From: Cytobacillus sp. S13-E01 | GTDB lineage: Bacteria > Bacillota > Bacilli > Bacillales > Bacillaceae_L | Direction: 5' to 3' | Assembly: GCF_029193815.1 (NCBI RefSeq) | Contig: NZ_JARFVC010000011.1 | Span: 1-64,000, forward strand | Length of the DNA stretch: 64,000 nt | Shown here: positions 1 to 7,669 of the stretch, piece after piece | Numbering within the stretch: the first letter of the stretch is position 1 | Layout of the letters: each line of letters begins with the position of its first letter | Program-made: the position numbers and the translations under genes | Notes under the pieces: model-generated | The model's input: only the letters and a program-made list of their open reading frames with translations | Databases searched by the model: none | What the model was told of the DNA's origin: nothing

Positions 1-127
1 AAAGATAAGAAAGCATTCCTGTATTAAAGCAAAATGAGATTTGAATAAAATAAGCCTCCTTGGTATGATACAAAGTGTCCAAGCTGATCAGCGCAAAGGA
101 CATTTAATAACCAAAGGAGGACATAAA

Positions 128-1411
128 ATGAAGTATAAACAAAATGACAAGATTCTGCAACTTACAGAAAAAACCTTAATTATAGGGGTTGACATTGCTA
201 AACATAAGCATGTCGCAAGAGCACAAGATTATAGAGGTATACAATTTGGAAAAGCTCATACATTTTTAAACACATATGAGGGTTTTGAAGGTTTCATAAA
301 CTGGTTAAATCAAATCAAAGCTAAACAGTCTAAGGAAGATGTCATCATTGGGATGGAACCTACTGGACATTATTGGCTTCCGTTGGCTTATTGGCTAAAA
401 GAAAAAGGAAAAAAGGTGGTTGTAGTTAATCCAGCTCATGTTAAGCAAACAAAGGAGTTAGATGACAATTCTCCTACTAAGAATGATTTCAAGGATGCTA
501 GAGTTATCTCTAGACTTATTGAGGGCGGAAGATATTCGGAGCCCAATTTACCGGAAGGTATATACTCGGATTTACGTGAAGGTATGAACCTATATAACCA
601 ATTGGTACAGGACCTAACAGCTGTGAAAAATATAGTTCACCAATGGCTCGACCGTTTCTTTCCTGAATATTTAACGGTCTTTGGGAAGTGGGATGGAAAA
701 GCTTCTCTACAAGTTCTAAGAATGGGACTTTTTCCTGATGAGTTATTAGAGCGTGAAGACTTGGAAATTCTAGCTGAAATTCGTAAAGAAGTTAAAAAAG
801 GTGTGGGAATAAAGAAGGTTGTTCAGTTGAAAAACGTTGCCCTTCGTTCAGTAGGCATTAAAGAGGGGCGAAGTCTAGCTAGGTTAAAATTAAAAAGCTT
901 ACTAGACCAATACGATCTTCTTTCAGAACAATTAGAGAGCGTCTGGAGTGAAGTAGAGAACATCATACAAGATGTTCCAGGGGCGAGAGAGATGGGAGAT
1001 ATTAAAGGTATTGGACAAGTTACAGTAGCCTCCTTTTTTGCAGAAGTCGGTGATTTACAAAAGTACTCACATCCCGACCAAATTGTTAAGTTAGCAGGAT
1101 TAAACTTAAAACTAGCTACATCAGGAAAGTGGAAAGGGCAAACAATTATTACTAAACGAGGGCGTCCTAAATTAAGGGCACTATTGTTTAAAGTCGTGTT
1201 GCCTCTTGTAGCTCAAAATCCTGCATTTAAGGCACTACATCAGTACTTTATTACACGAAATGAAAATCCATTAAAAAAGAAGCAGTCTATCATCGCTATA
1301 TGTTGTAAATTAATTCGTATTTTATTTACGATTGGAAAGAAACAAATTGAGTTTGAACCAGCTAAAATGTTACAAGATATTCCTCATTTTAGTATGCAAG
1401 AAGCTGCTTAA
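128..1411 (+). CDS. IS110-family transposase (DEDD type)
   Basis: This is a 427-residue transposase of the IS110 family, which moves DNA without long terminal inverted repeats and is guided by a bridge RNA. The N-terminal RuvC-like domain begins with GVDIAKHKH (first acidic residue) and contains GMEPTGHYW and NDFKDARVI, typical family blocks. The C-terminal transposase domain carries IKGIGQVTVASFFAE and the ATSGKWKG segment, where the family's catalytic serine lies. The start at 128 is preceded by a strong AAAGGAGG site; an upstream in-frame ATG at 41 lacks one. The frame is intact, so it may be active. Length is normal for the family. Confidence 0.93.
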   Translation: MKYKQNDKILQLTEKTLIIGVDIAKHKHVARAQDYRGIQFGKAHTFLNTYEGFEGFINWLNQIKAKQSKEDVIIGMEPTGHYWLPLAYWLKEKGKKVVVVNPAHVKQTKELDDNSPTKNDFKDARVISRLIEGGRYSEPNLPEGIYSDLREGMNLYNQLVQDLTAVKNIVHQWLDRFFPEYLTVFGKWDGKASLQVLRMGLFPDELLEREDLEILAEIRKEVKKGVGIKKVVQLKNVALRSVGIKEGRSLARLKLKSLLDQYDLLSEQLESVWSEVENIIQDVPGAREMGDIKGIGQVTVASFFAEVGDLQKYSHPDQIVKLAGLNLKLATSGKWKGQTIITKRGRPKLRALLFKVVLPLVAQNPAFKALHQYFITRNENPLKKKQSIIAICCKLIRILFTIGKKQIEFEPAKMLQDIPHFSMQEAA

Positions 1412-1930
1412 AAGGATAGGGTAAAGTGATCAAAAAGAAGTTAGGTGCAGAAAATAGTCGAAGATTTATATAACATAAACAGTAGTATCGATGACAATAT
1501 TTAATTCTCATTTTTTATTCACTTAGTAGTCGAAGTATTTTAAAGTTGTTTCAATTTGAAGAAGACTTACAACAGAAGCTAGGAGCAGTCGGCAAGCATT
1601 TATACTATTGGGCAATGACCCCGCAAGAAAGCATCGCCGACCCCACTTCATGGATAGGCAGAACGAAGGAATGTATGCGCATATTTTTCATATGACGCCG
1701 TGAGAAATGGGAGGGTGTGCCGCCATGAACATTGTGGGATCCAATAGCGACCATATTTCTAGATATTATCCTTTTTTGTAAAAAAATAGAAGAAGAGGGT
1801 TTATTTAACTATGTCCTCCTCCTCTAAAATACAAATAAAGTTCTGTTAGTCCATTAAAGTGCAGTCTTATTGAAATTTGAAATACTGAGAAAAACAGAGA
1901 AAACAAGAGAAAAACCTTACTTTAATGAGG
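1412..1930 (+). ncRNA. 3' non-coding part of the IS110 element; candidate bridge RNA
   Basis: About 500 bases after the transposase contain no gene. From about 1580 to 1745 the sequence is richer in GC than its surroundings and can fold: CGGC near 1590 can pair with GCCG near 1626, and GCGCATAT near 1677 with ATATGACGC. In IS1111-type members of the IS110 family the bridge RNA is encoded on the 3' side of the transposase. That is known family biology; its application here is inference. A purine-rich segment follows at 1780-1920 with no assigned function. Confidence 0.45.
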
Positions 1931-1933
1931 GAG

Positions 1934-2143
1934 TATAAAAGTTTGTACCTAGTTTTAGTGTCTAGCTCCGGGTGCCACCCGGCTCTATGGTATAAGCCAA
2001 TCCGTCTGGAAGGTCAAAGAACAACCTTCCAGAAGGCTCGTCTTATGCTTGACTGCACAGGATGTGCTGATGTCGATGTTCGCCACAGGACGTGGCGGGT
2101 TTTAATCGACGCGCCGATAGGCGGGCGCCCTGCGCTTTTCTTA
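1934..2143 (+). repeat. Dispersed hairpin repeat, copy 1 (long form, head cut off by the IS)
   Basis: It shares GTGTCTAGCTCC, ATAAGCCAATCC, CGTCTTATGCTTG and the end GGGCGCCCTGCGCTTTTCTTA with copies at 7424, 40151, 40369, 45131 and 63368. A central hairpin pairs TCTGGAAGG with CCTTCCAGA. The long form adds two small hairpins, GCACAGGATGTGC and GCCACAGGACGTGGC. It ends directly against the remains of a LacI-type gene. Open frames crossing it are not real genes. Confidence 0.85.
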
Positions 2144-2439
2144 CCGGTGGAGATGAAGTAGCTGCCGGAATCATTTCGGAAGCAACATCCTACGGATGGG
2201 AACTACCAAAACAGTTAGCGGTAATCGGTTTTGATAATCAAATGATAACAGAATTAGTACAGCCAACAATATCAACTGTATACCAACCCATCGATAAAAT
2301 CGGTGAAAAAGCAGTAACTATATTGCTAGATAAAATAAATAGTAAGAACTATCGTGTTCGCGAATCGCATGAATTTTCGTTAGAACTAGTAGTTAGAAAA
2401 TCCACATTAAGTCAAATACCACATATTGTGAAAACATAA
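2143..2439 (+). pseudogene. LacI/GalR-family regulator, C-terminal fragment
   Basis: About 98 residues match the C-terminal part of the effector-binding core of LacI-family repressors: GGDEVAAGIISEA, then LAVIGFDNQMITELVQPTIS, then a tail with ELVVRKST. The DNA-binding helix-turn-helix and the first two thirds of the core are missing. The fragment begins at the end of repeat copy 1, so the gene was interrupted there; its 5' part may lie before the window. A hairpin terminator follows. It is not a copy of the intact LacI regulator at 54832, whose sequence differs. Confidence 0.8.
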
Positions 2440-2468
2440 AAGCAGCCAATTAATTAGGCTGCTTTAAA
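2438..2468. terminator. Hairpin terminator after the LacI fragment
   Basis: AAAGCAGCC and GGCTGCTTT pair around an AT-rich loop. It lies between the LacI fragment (+) and yhfH (-) and could serve both. Confidence 0.7.
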
Positions 2469-2520
2469 TATATCTGCAATAAGGGGCAGTTAAACCCCCA
2501 CTGAGTAAGTTTATTTATAT

Positions 2521-2655
2521 TTAGTGGTTACCTAGTTGAATACAATTGTCACATTTATTTCCATAGCACTCATGTTGCTCATTAATTTCGTTTTCACATT
2601 CGATACACTTTTTAGCAGGAAGATTTTTGAAAAACTCTGTACTTTTAATTATCAT
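2521..2655 (-). CDS. yhfH: Small cysteine-rich protein YhfH
   Basis: A 44-residue protein with four cysteines in two pairs, CIEC near the middle and CDNC near the end, plus one extra Cys. This suggests a small metal-binding (zinc-ribbon-like) fold. The reading frame starts with MIIKSTEFFKNLP and has an excellent ribosome site (GGAGGGG) 8 bases before the ATG. Its position just upstream of, and divergent from, a yhfI gene matches the place of yhfH in B. subtilis, and length and cysteine pattern fit that family. The function is not established. Confidence 0.8.
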   Translation of the reverse strand: MIIKSTEFFKNLPAKKCIECENEINEQHECYGNKCDNCIQLGNH

Positions 2656-2807
2656 TATTGATCCCCTCCATTGTGTTTTATTAGTTTAATTGTACTATAA
2701 CAGCTAATAACGGTCAATAACTGTTTTGTAACAATTTTTAAAAAGATGAAAATGCCTTTATAATGGTATATAGTGAAATGTGACTTATTTTTAAGGAGTG
2801 AATAAAG

Positions 2808-3536
2808 TTGAAAGTTACTGTTGTAGGCTTTTGGGGAGGATTTCCAGGGGTGAATGAGGCTACTTCTGGATATTTAATTCAGGACAATGGTTTTAATTTA
2901 CTGCTCGATTGTGGTAGTGGTGTTGTAGCGCAGCTTCAAAATTACATAAAGGTAGAAGAGCTTGATGCGGTTATTATTTCTCACTACCATCATGACCATA
3001 TTGCTGATATAGGTCCTCTGCAGTATGCTCGTTTAATTTCGAAGTCTTTAGTGGCTGGGGTCAGTGAATTGCCTATATATGGACATACATTAGATCGAGA
3101 TGGTTTCACTAAACTACAGTATAAAGGTTGCACCGTAGGTATTGACTATCAACCAGAAGGTATCCAGATTGGTCCATTTTCCATTTCGTTTTTAATGACT
3201 AAGCATCCCGTACCGTGTTATGCCATGCGAATTTCAAATGGAAATAAAACAGTTGTATTTACAGCGGATACCAGCTATTTTGAAGAACTTACTAGCTTTT
3301 CTGTCGAGGCAGATTTGTTAATATGCGAGTGTAATCTCTATGAGGGACAAAATGGGGCTGCTTATGGACATATGACAAGCTCTGATGCTGGCAATGTTGC
3401 CGGGAAGGCGAATGTAAAAAACTTACTGTTAACCCATTTACCACACTTTGGAAATCATCAACTATTAATAGAACAAGCCGCTACCTACTACTCTGGCTTA
3501 ATAACATTAGCTAAATCTGGATATGTCTGGAATTGA
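2808..3536 (+). CDS. yhfI: Metallo-beta-lactamase-fold hydrolase, YhfI
   Basis: A 242-residue MBL-fold metallohydrolase related to RNase Z-like enzymes. The metal-binding signature SHYHHDH is at about residues 59-65, preceded by LLLDCGSG. Later metal ligands are seen as FTADTSYF and LTHLPHF. It starts at TTG 2808 with AAGGAG nine bases upstream. The substrate is unknown; family members hydrolyse phosphoesters or thioesters. Its neighbours yhfH and lcfB have the same relation in B. subtilis. A hairpin terminator ends it, so it looks monocistronic. Confidence 0.85.
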   Translation: MKVTVVGFWGGFPGVNEATSGYLIQDNGFNLLLDCGSGVVAQLQNYIKVEELDAVIISHYHHDHIADIGPLQYARLISKSLVAGVSELPIYGHTLDRDGFTKLQYKGCTVGIDYQPEGIQIGPFSISFLMTKHPVPCYAMRISNGNKTVVFTADTSYFEELTSFSVEADLLICECNLYEGQNGAAYGHMTSSDAGNVAGKANVKNLLLTHLPHFGNHQLLIEQAATYYSGLITLAKSGYVWN

Positions 3537-3551
3537 CAGTTATTATTTTTG

Positions 3552-3588
3552 AAAAACTTTCCTTTACAAAATCGGAGAGTTTTTTTAA
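3552..3588 (+). terminator. Terminator after yhfI
   Basis: AAACTTTCC pairs with GGAGAGTTT (one G-T pair), followed by a run of T. Confidence 0.7.
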
Positions 3589-3647
3589 AATCGACACCAT
3601 ATTTTTTAATGACAGCAGGGTTATTTTAAAAGTTCACAATGTAATTC

Positions 3648-3676
3648 TTGCTAGTTTAGTTTTCTTTCAATATAAT
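3648..3676 (+). promoter_or_regulatory. SigmaA promoter of the acyl-CoA ligase gene
   Basis: TTGCTA (-35) and TATAAT (-10) are separated by 17 bases. The FadR-type operator begins 23 bases after the -10 box. Confidence 0.7.
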
Positions 3677-3699
3677 ATATTTAGAATATTATAGAAAGA

Positions 3700-3717
3700 T
3701 GAATGATTATTCATTCA
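3700..3717. promoter_or_regulatory. FadR (YsiA) operator
   Basis: TGAATGATTATTCATTCA has perfect 7-base inverted arms. It matches the known Bacillus FadR consensus TGAATGAMTANTCATTCA at every position. It lies just downstream of the promoter, where repression and release by long-chain acyl-CoA would control the ligase gene. Confidence 0.88.
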
Positions 3718-3741
3718 CAAAAATTAAGGGGAGGCGTTTAT

Positions 3742-5295
3742 ATGAATTTAACTTCACAACTTGGGGTAACAGCAAAGAAGTATCACAGTAAACCAGCATT
3801 CATTTTTAATGATTCTACAAGTACATATGCAGAGCTTGATGCAGCAGTAACAAAATTTGCAAGTGGTCTTACGAAGCTGGGAATCTCTAAAGGCGACCAT
3901 GTTGCTCTATTATTAGGTAACTCACCGCATTTTATTATAAGTTTATATGGAGCTTTACGAGCTGGTGCAACAGTTATTCCAATTAACCCAATTTATACGC
4001 CGGATGAAATCGGATACATTCTCAACAACGGCGATGTAAAAACGATTATTGCCCTTGATTTACTTGTCCCTTTATTTGAAAAAATGAATGGAGCTCTCCC
4101 AGTGGTAGAACATATTATTGTATGTGAAACACCAAAGGGGGCAGAAAGCGATCTTGATGTAAGCACTCTATCTATTTCCCCTAAATTGAAATCGTTTACA
4201 AACTTATTAAGTTTGGGTGATTTGTTATTCGAAGGTCCAGTTTTAAATGATGATGACATAGCTGTTATACTATATACTTCTGGAACAACAGGTAAACCAA
4301 AAGGTGCACTGCTGACTCATAAAAACTTATTTAGCAATGCAAGTGATGTTGCAAACTATTTGAAGATATCAGATTCAGACAGTGTAATTGCAACACTTCC
4401 GATGTTCCATGTATTCTGTCTAACAGTTGCTTTAAATGCGCCACTAATGAACGGTGGAACATTAATAATTGTACCAAGGTTTAGTCCGGCGGAAATATTT
4501 AGAGTTGCTAAAGAGCACAACGCAACTGTATTTGCTGGCGTTCCAACAATGTACAATTTCTTAGTACAATACCCAGAAGGTAAAGTAGAAGATTTAAAAA
4601 GTCTGCGTCTTTGTATTTCAGGTGGTGCATCCATGCCAGTTGCCCTCCTTAAAAGCTTTGAGAACAAGTTCCAGGTTCTTGTTTCAGAAGGATATGGTCT
4701 ATCTGAGGCATCACCAGTTACATGCTTTAACCCACTAGATCGTCCTCGAAAAGCTGGCTCGATTGGTATGAGTATCATTAATGTTGAAAACAAAATTGTA
4801 AATGAATTAGGTGAAGAAGTAGCCCCAGGTGAGGTTGGCGAACTAGTCGTTCGTGGACCGAACGTAATGCAAGGTTATTATAAAATGCCAGAAGAAACAG
4901 CTCACTCCATTCGAAATGGCTGGTTGTATACTGGTGATCTAGCAAAAATGGATGAAGATGGCTATTTCTTTATCGTTGATCGTAAGAAAGATCTCATTAT
5001 TGTAGGCGGTTACAATGTATATCCACGCGAAGTAGAAGAAGTTTTATATGACCACCCAGGGGTTGTTGAAGTTGCTGTTTTAGGTGTTCCAGATCCTAAC
5101 TTTGGCGAGGCAGTAAATTGCTATGTAGTTGTTAAAGATCAATCACTAACTGAAGAAAGTTTAATAGAATATTGCCAGGGGCACCTAGCTAAATATAAAG
5201 TGCCTAACTCCATTGTATTTTTAGAGGAACTACCTAAAAATACAACAGGTAAAATTCTAAGACGCGCATTAAAGGATAAAGTTCTCCAGAAATAG
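3742..5295 (+). CDS. lcfB: Long-chain fatty acid-CoA ligase (LcfB/YhfL)
   Basis: A 517-residue enzyme that activates fatty acids with ATP and CoA, the first step of beta-oxidation. The AMP-binding P-loop [11 protein letters not shown] is at residues 178-188. [36 protein letters not shown] and the C-terminal lysine motif TTGKILRR follow in the usual order. The ATG at 3742 is preceded by GGGGAGGCG; an in-frame ATG at 3703 overlaps the FadR operator and is not favoured. A FadR operator and the enoyl-CoA hydratase downstream place it in fatty-acid degradation. Confidence 0.92.
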   Translation: MNLTSQLGVTAKKYHSKPAFIFNDSTSTYAELDAAVTKFASGLTKLGISKGDHVALLLGNSPHFIISLYGALRAGATVIPINPIYTPDEIGYILNNGDVKTIIALDLLVPLFEKMNGALPVVEHIIVCETPKGAESDLDVSTLSISPKLKSFTNLLSLGDLLFEGPVLNDDDIAVILYTSGTTGKPKGALLTHKNLFSNASDVANYLKISDSDSVIATLPMFHVFCLTVALNAPLMNGGTLIIVPRFSPAEIFRVAKEHNATVFAGVPTMYNFLVQYPEGKVEDLKSLRLCISGGASMPVALLKSFENKFQVLVSEGYGLSEASPVTCFNPLDRPRKAGSIGMSIINVENKIVNELGEEVAPGEVGELVVRGPNVMQGYYKMPEETAHSIRNGWLYTGDLAKMDEDGYFFIVDRKKDLIIVGGYNVYPREVEEVLYDHPGVVEVAVLGVPDPNFGEAVNCYVVVKDQSLTEESLIEYCQGHLAKYKVPNSIVFLEELPKNTTGKILRRALKDKVLQK

Positions 5296-5305
5296 ATTAG
5301 GAAGT

Positions 5306-5341
5306 AGTAGTCAGCTGCATTTAGTAGGCTGGCTATTTTTT
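5306..5341 (+). terminator. Terminator after lcfB
   Basis: TAGTCAGC pairs with GCTGGCTA and is followed by a T run. Confidence 0.65.
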
Positions 5342-5437
5342 ACGAATGATACTATGAATATTTAAATAAAGGATTTTTCCTAATTTATAGAGAAATAAAA
5401 TGTAAGCGATGACATGAGTTTTGGAGGGGAAAAACAA

Positions 5438-6214
5438 ATGGAATCAGTTCTTTATCATGTAGAAAATTATATTGCAACAATCACGATAAATAGACCTGAT
5501 GCGATGAACTGCTTTAATTTTGAATCATTAAAGAAGCTATCAGATGTAGTTGAAGAAATTCGGACGAACCAAGATGTTCGTGTTGTAGTTATTACAGGAT
5601 CAGGTGAAAAATCATTTAGCGTAGGTGCTGACCTGAAAGAAAGGAAAACACTTACTCCTGCAGAGGTCAAGCGGAATGTTTATAAGATTGGTGAAGTATT
5701 TTCAAGTATAGAAAATTTACCGCAGCCAACGATTGCTGCCATTAATGGATATGCTTTTGGTGGTGGAATGGAACTTGCTTTAGCTTGTGATTTTCGAATA
5801 GCTGTCAAGGATACATTAATGGGGTTAACAGAAACAAGCTTGGCGATCATCCCAGGGGCTGGAGGAACTCAAAGATTACCTCGTTTAATTGGCGAAACAA
5901 AGGCCTTAGAACTTATTTTAACAGCGCGAAAACTTACTTCAGATGAGGCATACTCTTATGGAATCCTAACAAAAGTAGTCTCTCGTGATATGTTGCTTGA
6001 AATGAGCTACGCTTTTGCTAATGAAATGTTAAAGAATGGGCCAATTGCGCTCCAACAGGCGAAGTTTGCTATAAAAGAAGGCATGAATGCTGACATTCAA
6101 ACAGGTCTTAAAATCGAACGAAAAGCGTATGAAGTAACAATTCCGACTGAAGATCGTGTGGAAGCCTTAAATGCCTTCAATGAGAAAAGAAAGCCAGTTT
6201 TTAAAGGAAAGTAA
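5438..6214 (+). CDS. Enoyl-CoA hydratase/isomerase (crotonase family)
   Basis: A 258-residue crotonase-family enzyme that most likely hydrates 2-enoyl-CoA in beta-oxidation. The oxyanion-hole segments are visible as VGADLKER and NGYAFGGGMELALACD, and the glutamate block follows as TETSLAIIPGAGGTQRLPR. The start at 5438 has GGAGGGG nine bases upstream. It follows the acyl-CoA ligase but is separated from it by a terminator. A close alternative is a methylglutaconyl-CoA hydratase of leucine degradation, which shares these motifs. Confidence 0.85.
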   Translation: MESVLYHVENYIATITINRPDAMNCFNFESLKKLSDVVEEIRTNQDVRVVVITGSGEKSFSVGADLKERKTLTPAEVKRNVYKIGEVFSSIENLPQPTIAAINGYAFGGGMELALACDFRIAVKDTLMGLTETSLAIIPGAGGTQRLPRLIGETKALELILTARKLTSDEAYSYGILTKVVSRDMLLEMSYAFANEMLKNGPIALQQAKFAIKEGMNADIQTGLKIERKAYEVTIPTEDRVEALNAFNEKRKPVFKGK

Positions 6215-6217
6215 TAA

Positions 6218-6270
6218 AAGGGCCTGACCTCCACACCTTTAAAGCGGTGGGGGTCAGGCCCTAATTTTTT
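6218..6270 (+). terminator. Strong terminator after the enoyl-CoA hydratase
   Basis: A long stem pairs GGGCCTGACC with GGTCAGGCCC around an inner CCACACC/GGTGGG stem, followed by AATTTTTT. Confidence 0.9.
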
Positions 6271-6279
6271 AAAAAAATC

Positions 6280-6307
6280 TTGTAGTTTATTATTATTTAT
6301 GTATAAT
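6280..6307 (+). promoter_or_regulatory. SigmaA promoter of the ABC transporter operon
   Basis: TTGTAG and TATAAT are spaced 16 bases apart. Three copies of GCATAAAAG follow in the leader at 6318, 6326 and 6342. Confidence 0.55.
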
Positions 6308-6378
6308 TTAATTTAACGCATAAAAGCATAAAAGCCAAAAAGCATAAAAGCTAGGTTTTATAAAAGGGGGATGTTTAG

Positions 6379-7380
6379 ATGAAAAAAGGTTGGAAGTCAT
6401 TATTAGTTGGTGGTTCTATTGCAAGTTCCTTATTCATTTTAGGTGGGTGTGGAGGAACTAGCACTTCAAATGGTGGAGAAAAAACAGAGGAAAGTACCTA
6501 TAAGGTAGGTGTAACTCAAATTGTCGAGCATCCTTCGTTGGATAAAGCTTTGGAAGGATTTCAAAAGGCTCTTTCAGACAAAGGGCTTTCAGTTGATTAT
6601 GATGTACAAATCGCACAAGGCGATCAAAATAATAACCAAACCATTGCAACCAATTTTGTAGGGGACAAGGTAGATTTAATTTTTGCAAACTCAACCCCTA
6701 GTGCACTTAGTGCTTTAAATGTTACCAGTGAGATTCCTATTTTGTTCACTTCAGTTACAGATCCAATCGGTGCTGGACTTGTTGAGGCGATGGATAAGCC
6801 GGGACAAAATATTACAGGTACAACAGATACTCATCCTGATGCGATTCCAAATACGATTAAATTTATTGCCGACTATTTTGGTGGTGCATCAAGTGTTGGG
6901 ATGATCTATAATTCCGGAGAACAAAACTCAACTGCACAAATTGAACTGGTCGAAAAAGCGATGGAAGGTACAGACTTAAAAACAAAATTAGTATCAGTAT
7001 CCACTTCAGCCGAGGTAAAACAAGCGGCTGAATCGTTAGTAGGAAGTGTAGATGTGTTCTACATTATTACTGATAATACAGTAGTTTCAGCCTTAGAATC
7101 AGTGATCCAAGTTGCCAATGATGCAGATATTCCTTTGTTCGTAGGTGAGCTTGACTCAGTGGAACGTGGAGGCTTTGCTGCATATGGCTTTGATTATTTT
7201 GATATTGGCTATGAAGCTGGGGTAATGGCGGCACAGGTGTTAACAAAGGAAAAAGCTATAGCTGATTTACCGGTACAATATCCTGGAAACTTAAAACTTT
7301 TAATTAATAAAAATGCTGCAGCTGACATGGGAATAGAGCTTAAACCAGAATGGGATGAACTAGCTGAATACAGCGAGTAA
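6379..7380 (+). CDS. ABC transporter substrate-binding lipoprotein (TrpX-like)
   Basis: A 333-residue lipoprotein of the ABC_sub_bind (PF04392) type. The signal peptide ends in a lipobox, LGGC, with the lipidated cysteine at residue 24. The mature part begins near TYKVGVTQIVEHPSLD and contains NSTPSALSAL and FTSVTDPIGAGL, usual for this family. The permease and ATPase of the same system follow downstream. Related systems are annotated as tryptophan/tyrosine transporters, but the ligand cannot be read from the sequence. It has its own terminator, which would let it be made in excess over the membrane parts. Confidence 0.87.
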   Translation: MKKGWKSLLVGGSIASSLFILGGCGGTSTSNGGEKTEESTYKVGVTQIVEHPSLDKALEGFQKALSDKGLSVDYDVQIAQGDQNNNQTIATNFVGDKVDLIFANSTPSALSALNVTSEIPILFTSVTDPIGAGLVEAMDKPGQNITGTTDTHPDAIPNTIKFIADYFGGASSVGMIYNSGEQNSTAQIELVEKAMEGTDLKTKLVSVSTSAEVKQAAESLVGSVDVFYIITDNTVVSALESVIQVANDADIPLFVGELDSVERGGFAAYGFDYFDIGYEAGVMAAQVLTKEKAIADLPVQYPGNLKLLINKNAAADMGIELKPEWDELAEYSE

Positions 7381-7385
7381 TAAAA

Positions 7386-7421
7386 TGTTCCTCTTGATTT
7401 TTTTCAAGAGGAACGTATTTT
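7386..7421 (+). terminator. Terminator inside the ABC transporter operon
   Basis: GTTCCTCTTGA pairs with TCAAGAGGAAC around a T-rich loop; the T-rich tail is interrupted by CG. It separates the binding-protein gene from the permease gene. Confidence 0.75.
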
Positions 7422-7423
7422 TT

Positions 7424-7588
7424 AAAAAGATATGAAAGTATAAAAGGTTGTACCTAGTTTTAGTGTCTAGCTCCAAGGGCCATCGGACCTGAGGTCATAA
7501 GCCATTTCCTTTAAGAAGGAAAAACCACCTTCTTAAAGGAACCGTCTTATGCTTGTCGCCGATAGGCGGGCGCCCTGCGCTTTTCTTA
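7424..7588 (+). repeat. Dispersed hairpin repeat, copy 2 (short form)
   Basis: It begins AAAAGATATGAAAGTATAAAAG, ends GCGCCCTGCGCTTTTCTTA and has the conserved GTGTCTAGCTCC. The central hairpin pairs CCTTTAAGAAGG with CCTTCTTAAAGG, a sequence different from copies 1 and 6. It lies between the terminator and the permease gene. Confidence 0.87.
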
Positions 7589-7669
7589 TTAAGAGTATCC
7601 AATAACAGCATGAGGAGTTTGAAAGAGAAAATCAAGTCTCTTTTTTCAAAAACTGAAAGGGTGAAGATA

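Larger units (their letters stand above)
14..1933 (+). mobile_element. IS110-family insertion sequence, whole element (inferred ends)
   Basis: The first 13-15 bases of the window match the head of the dispersed repeat seen complete at 40151 and 45131 (AAAGATAAGAAAG). The repeat resumes near 1934 with TATAAAAGTTTGTACC. The DNA between would be the inserted element, about 1.9 kb, holding one transposase gene and a long 3' non-coding segment. The exact ends are uncertain by 2-3 bases because copies of the repeat differ at the junction (AAAGCATAAAAG or AAAGTATAAAAG). Confidence 0.7.

Noticed and set aside
1925-2161. Open frames across repeat copy 1 (also at 63368-63577 and 63517-63732)
   Set aside because: The same peptide strings appear in several repeat copies because the DNA repeats, and there is no ribosome site. 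They are not genes.
4356-4793. Minus-strand frame opposite the acyl-CoA ligase
   Set aside because: It is a shadow of the conserved ligase codons, with no start signal and no recognisable domain.
6719-6904. Short plus-strand frame inside the binding-protein gene
   Set aside because: It is in another frame of a clear lipoprotein gene and has no ribosome site.
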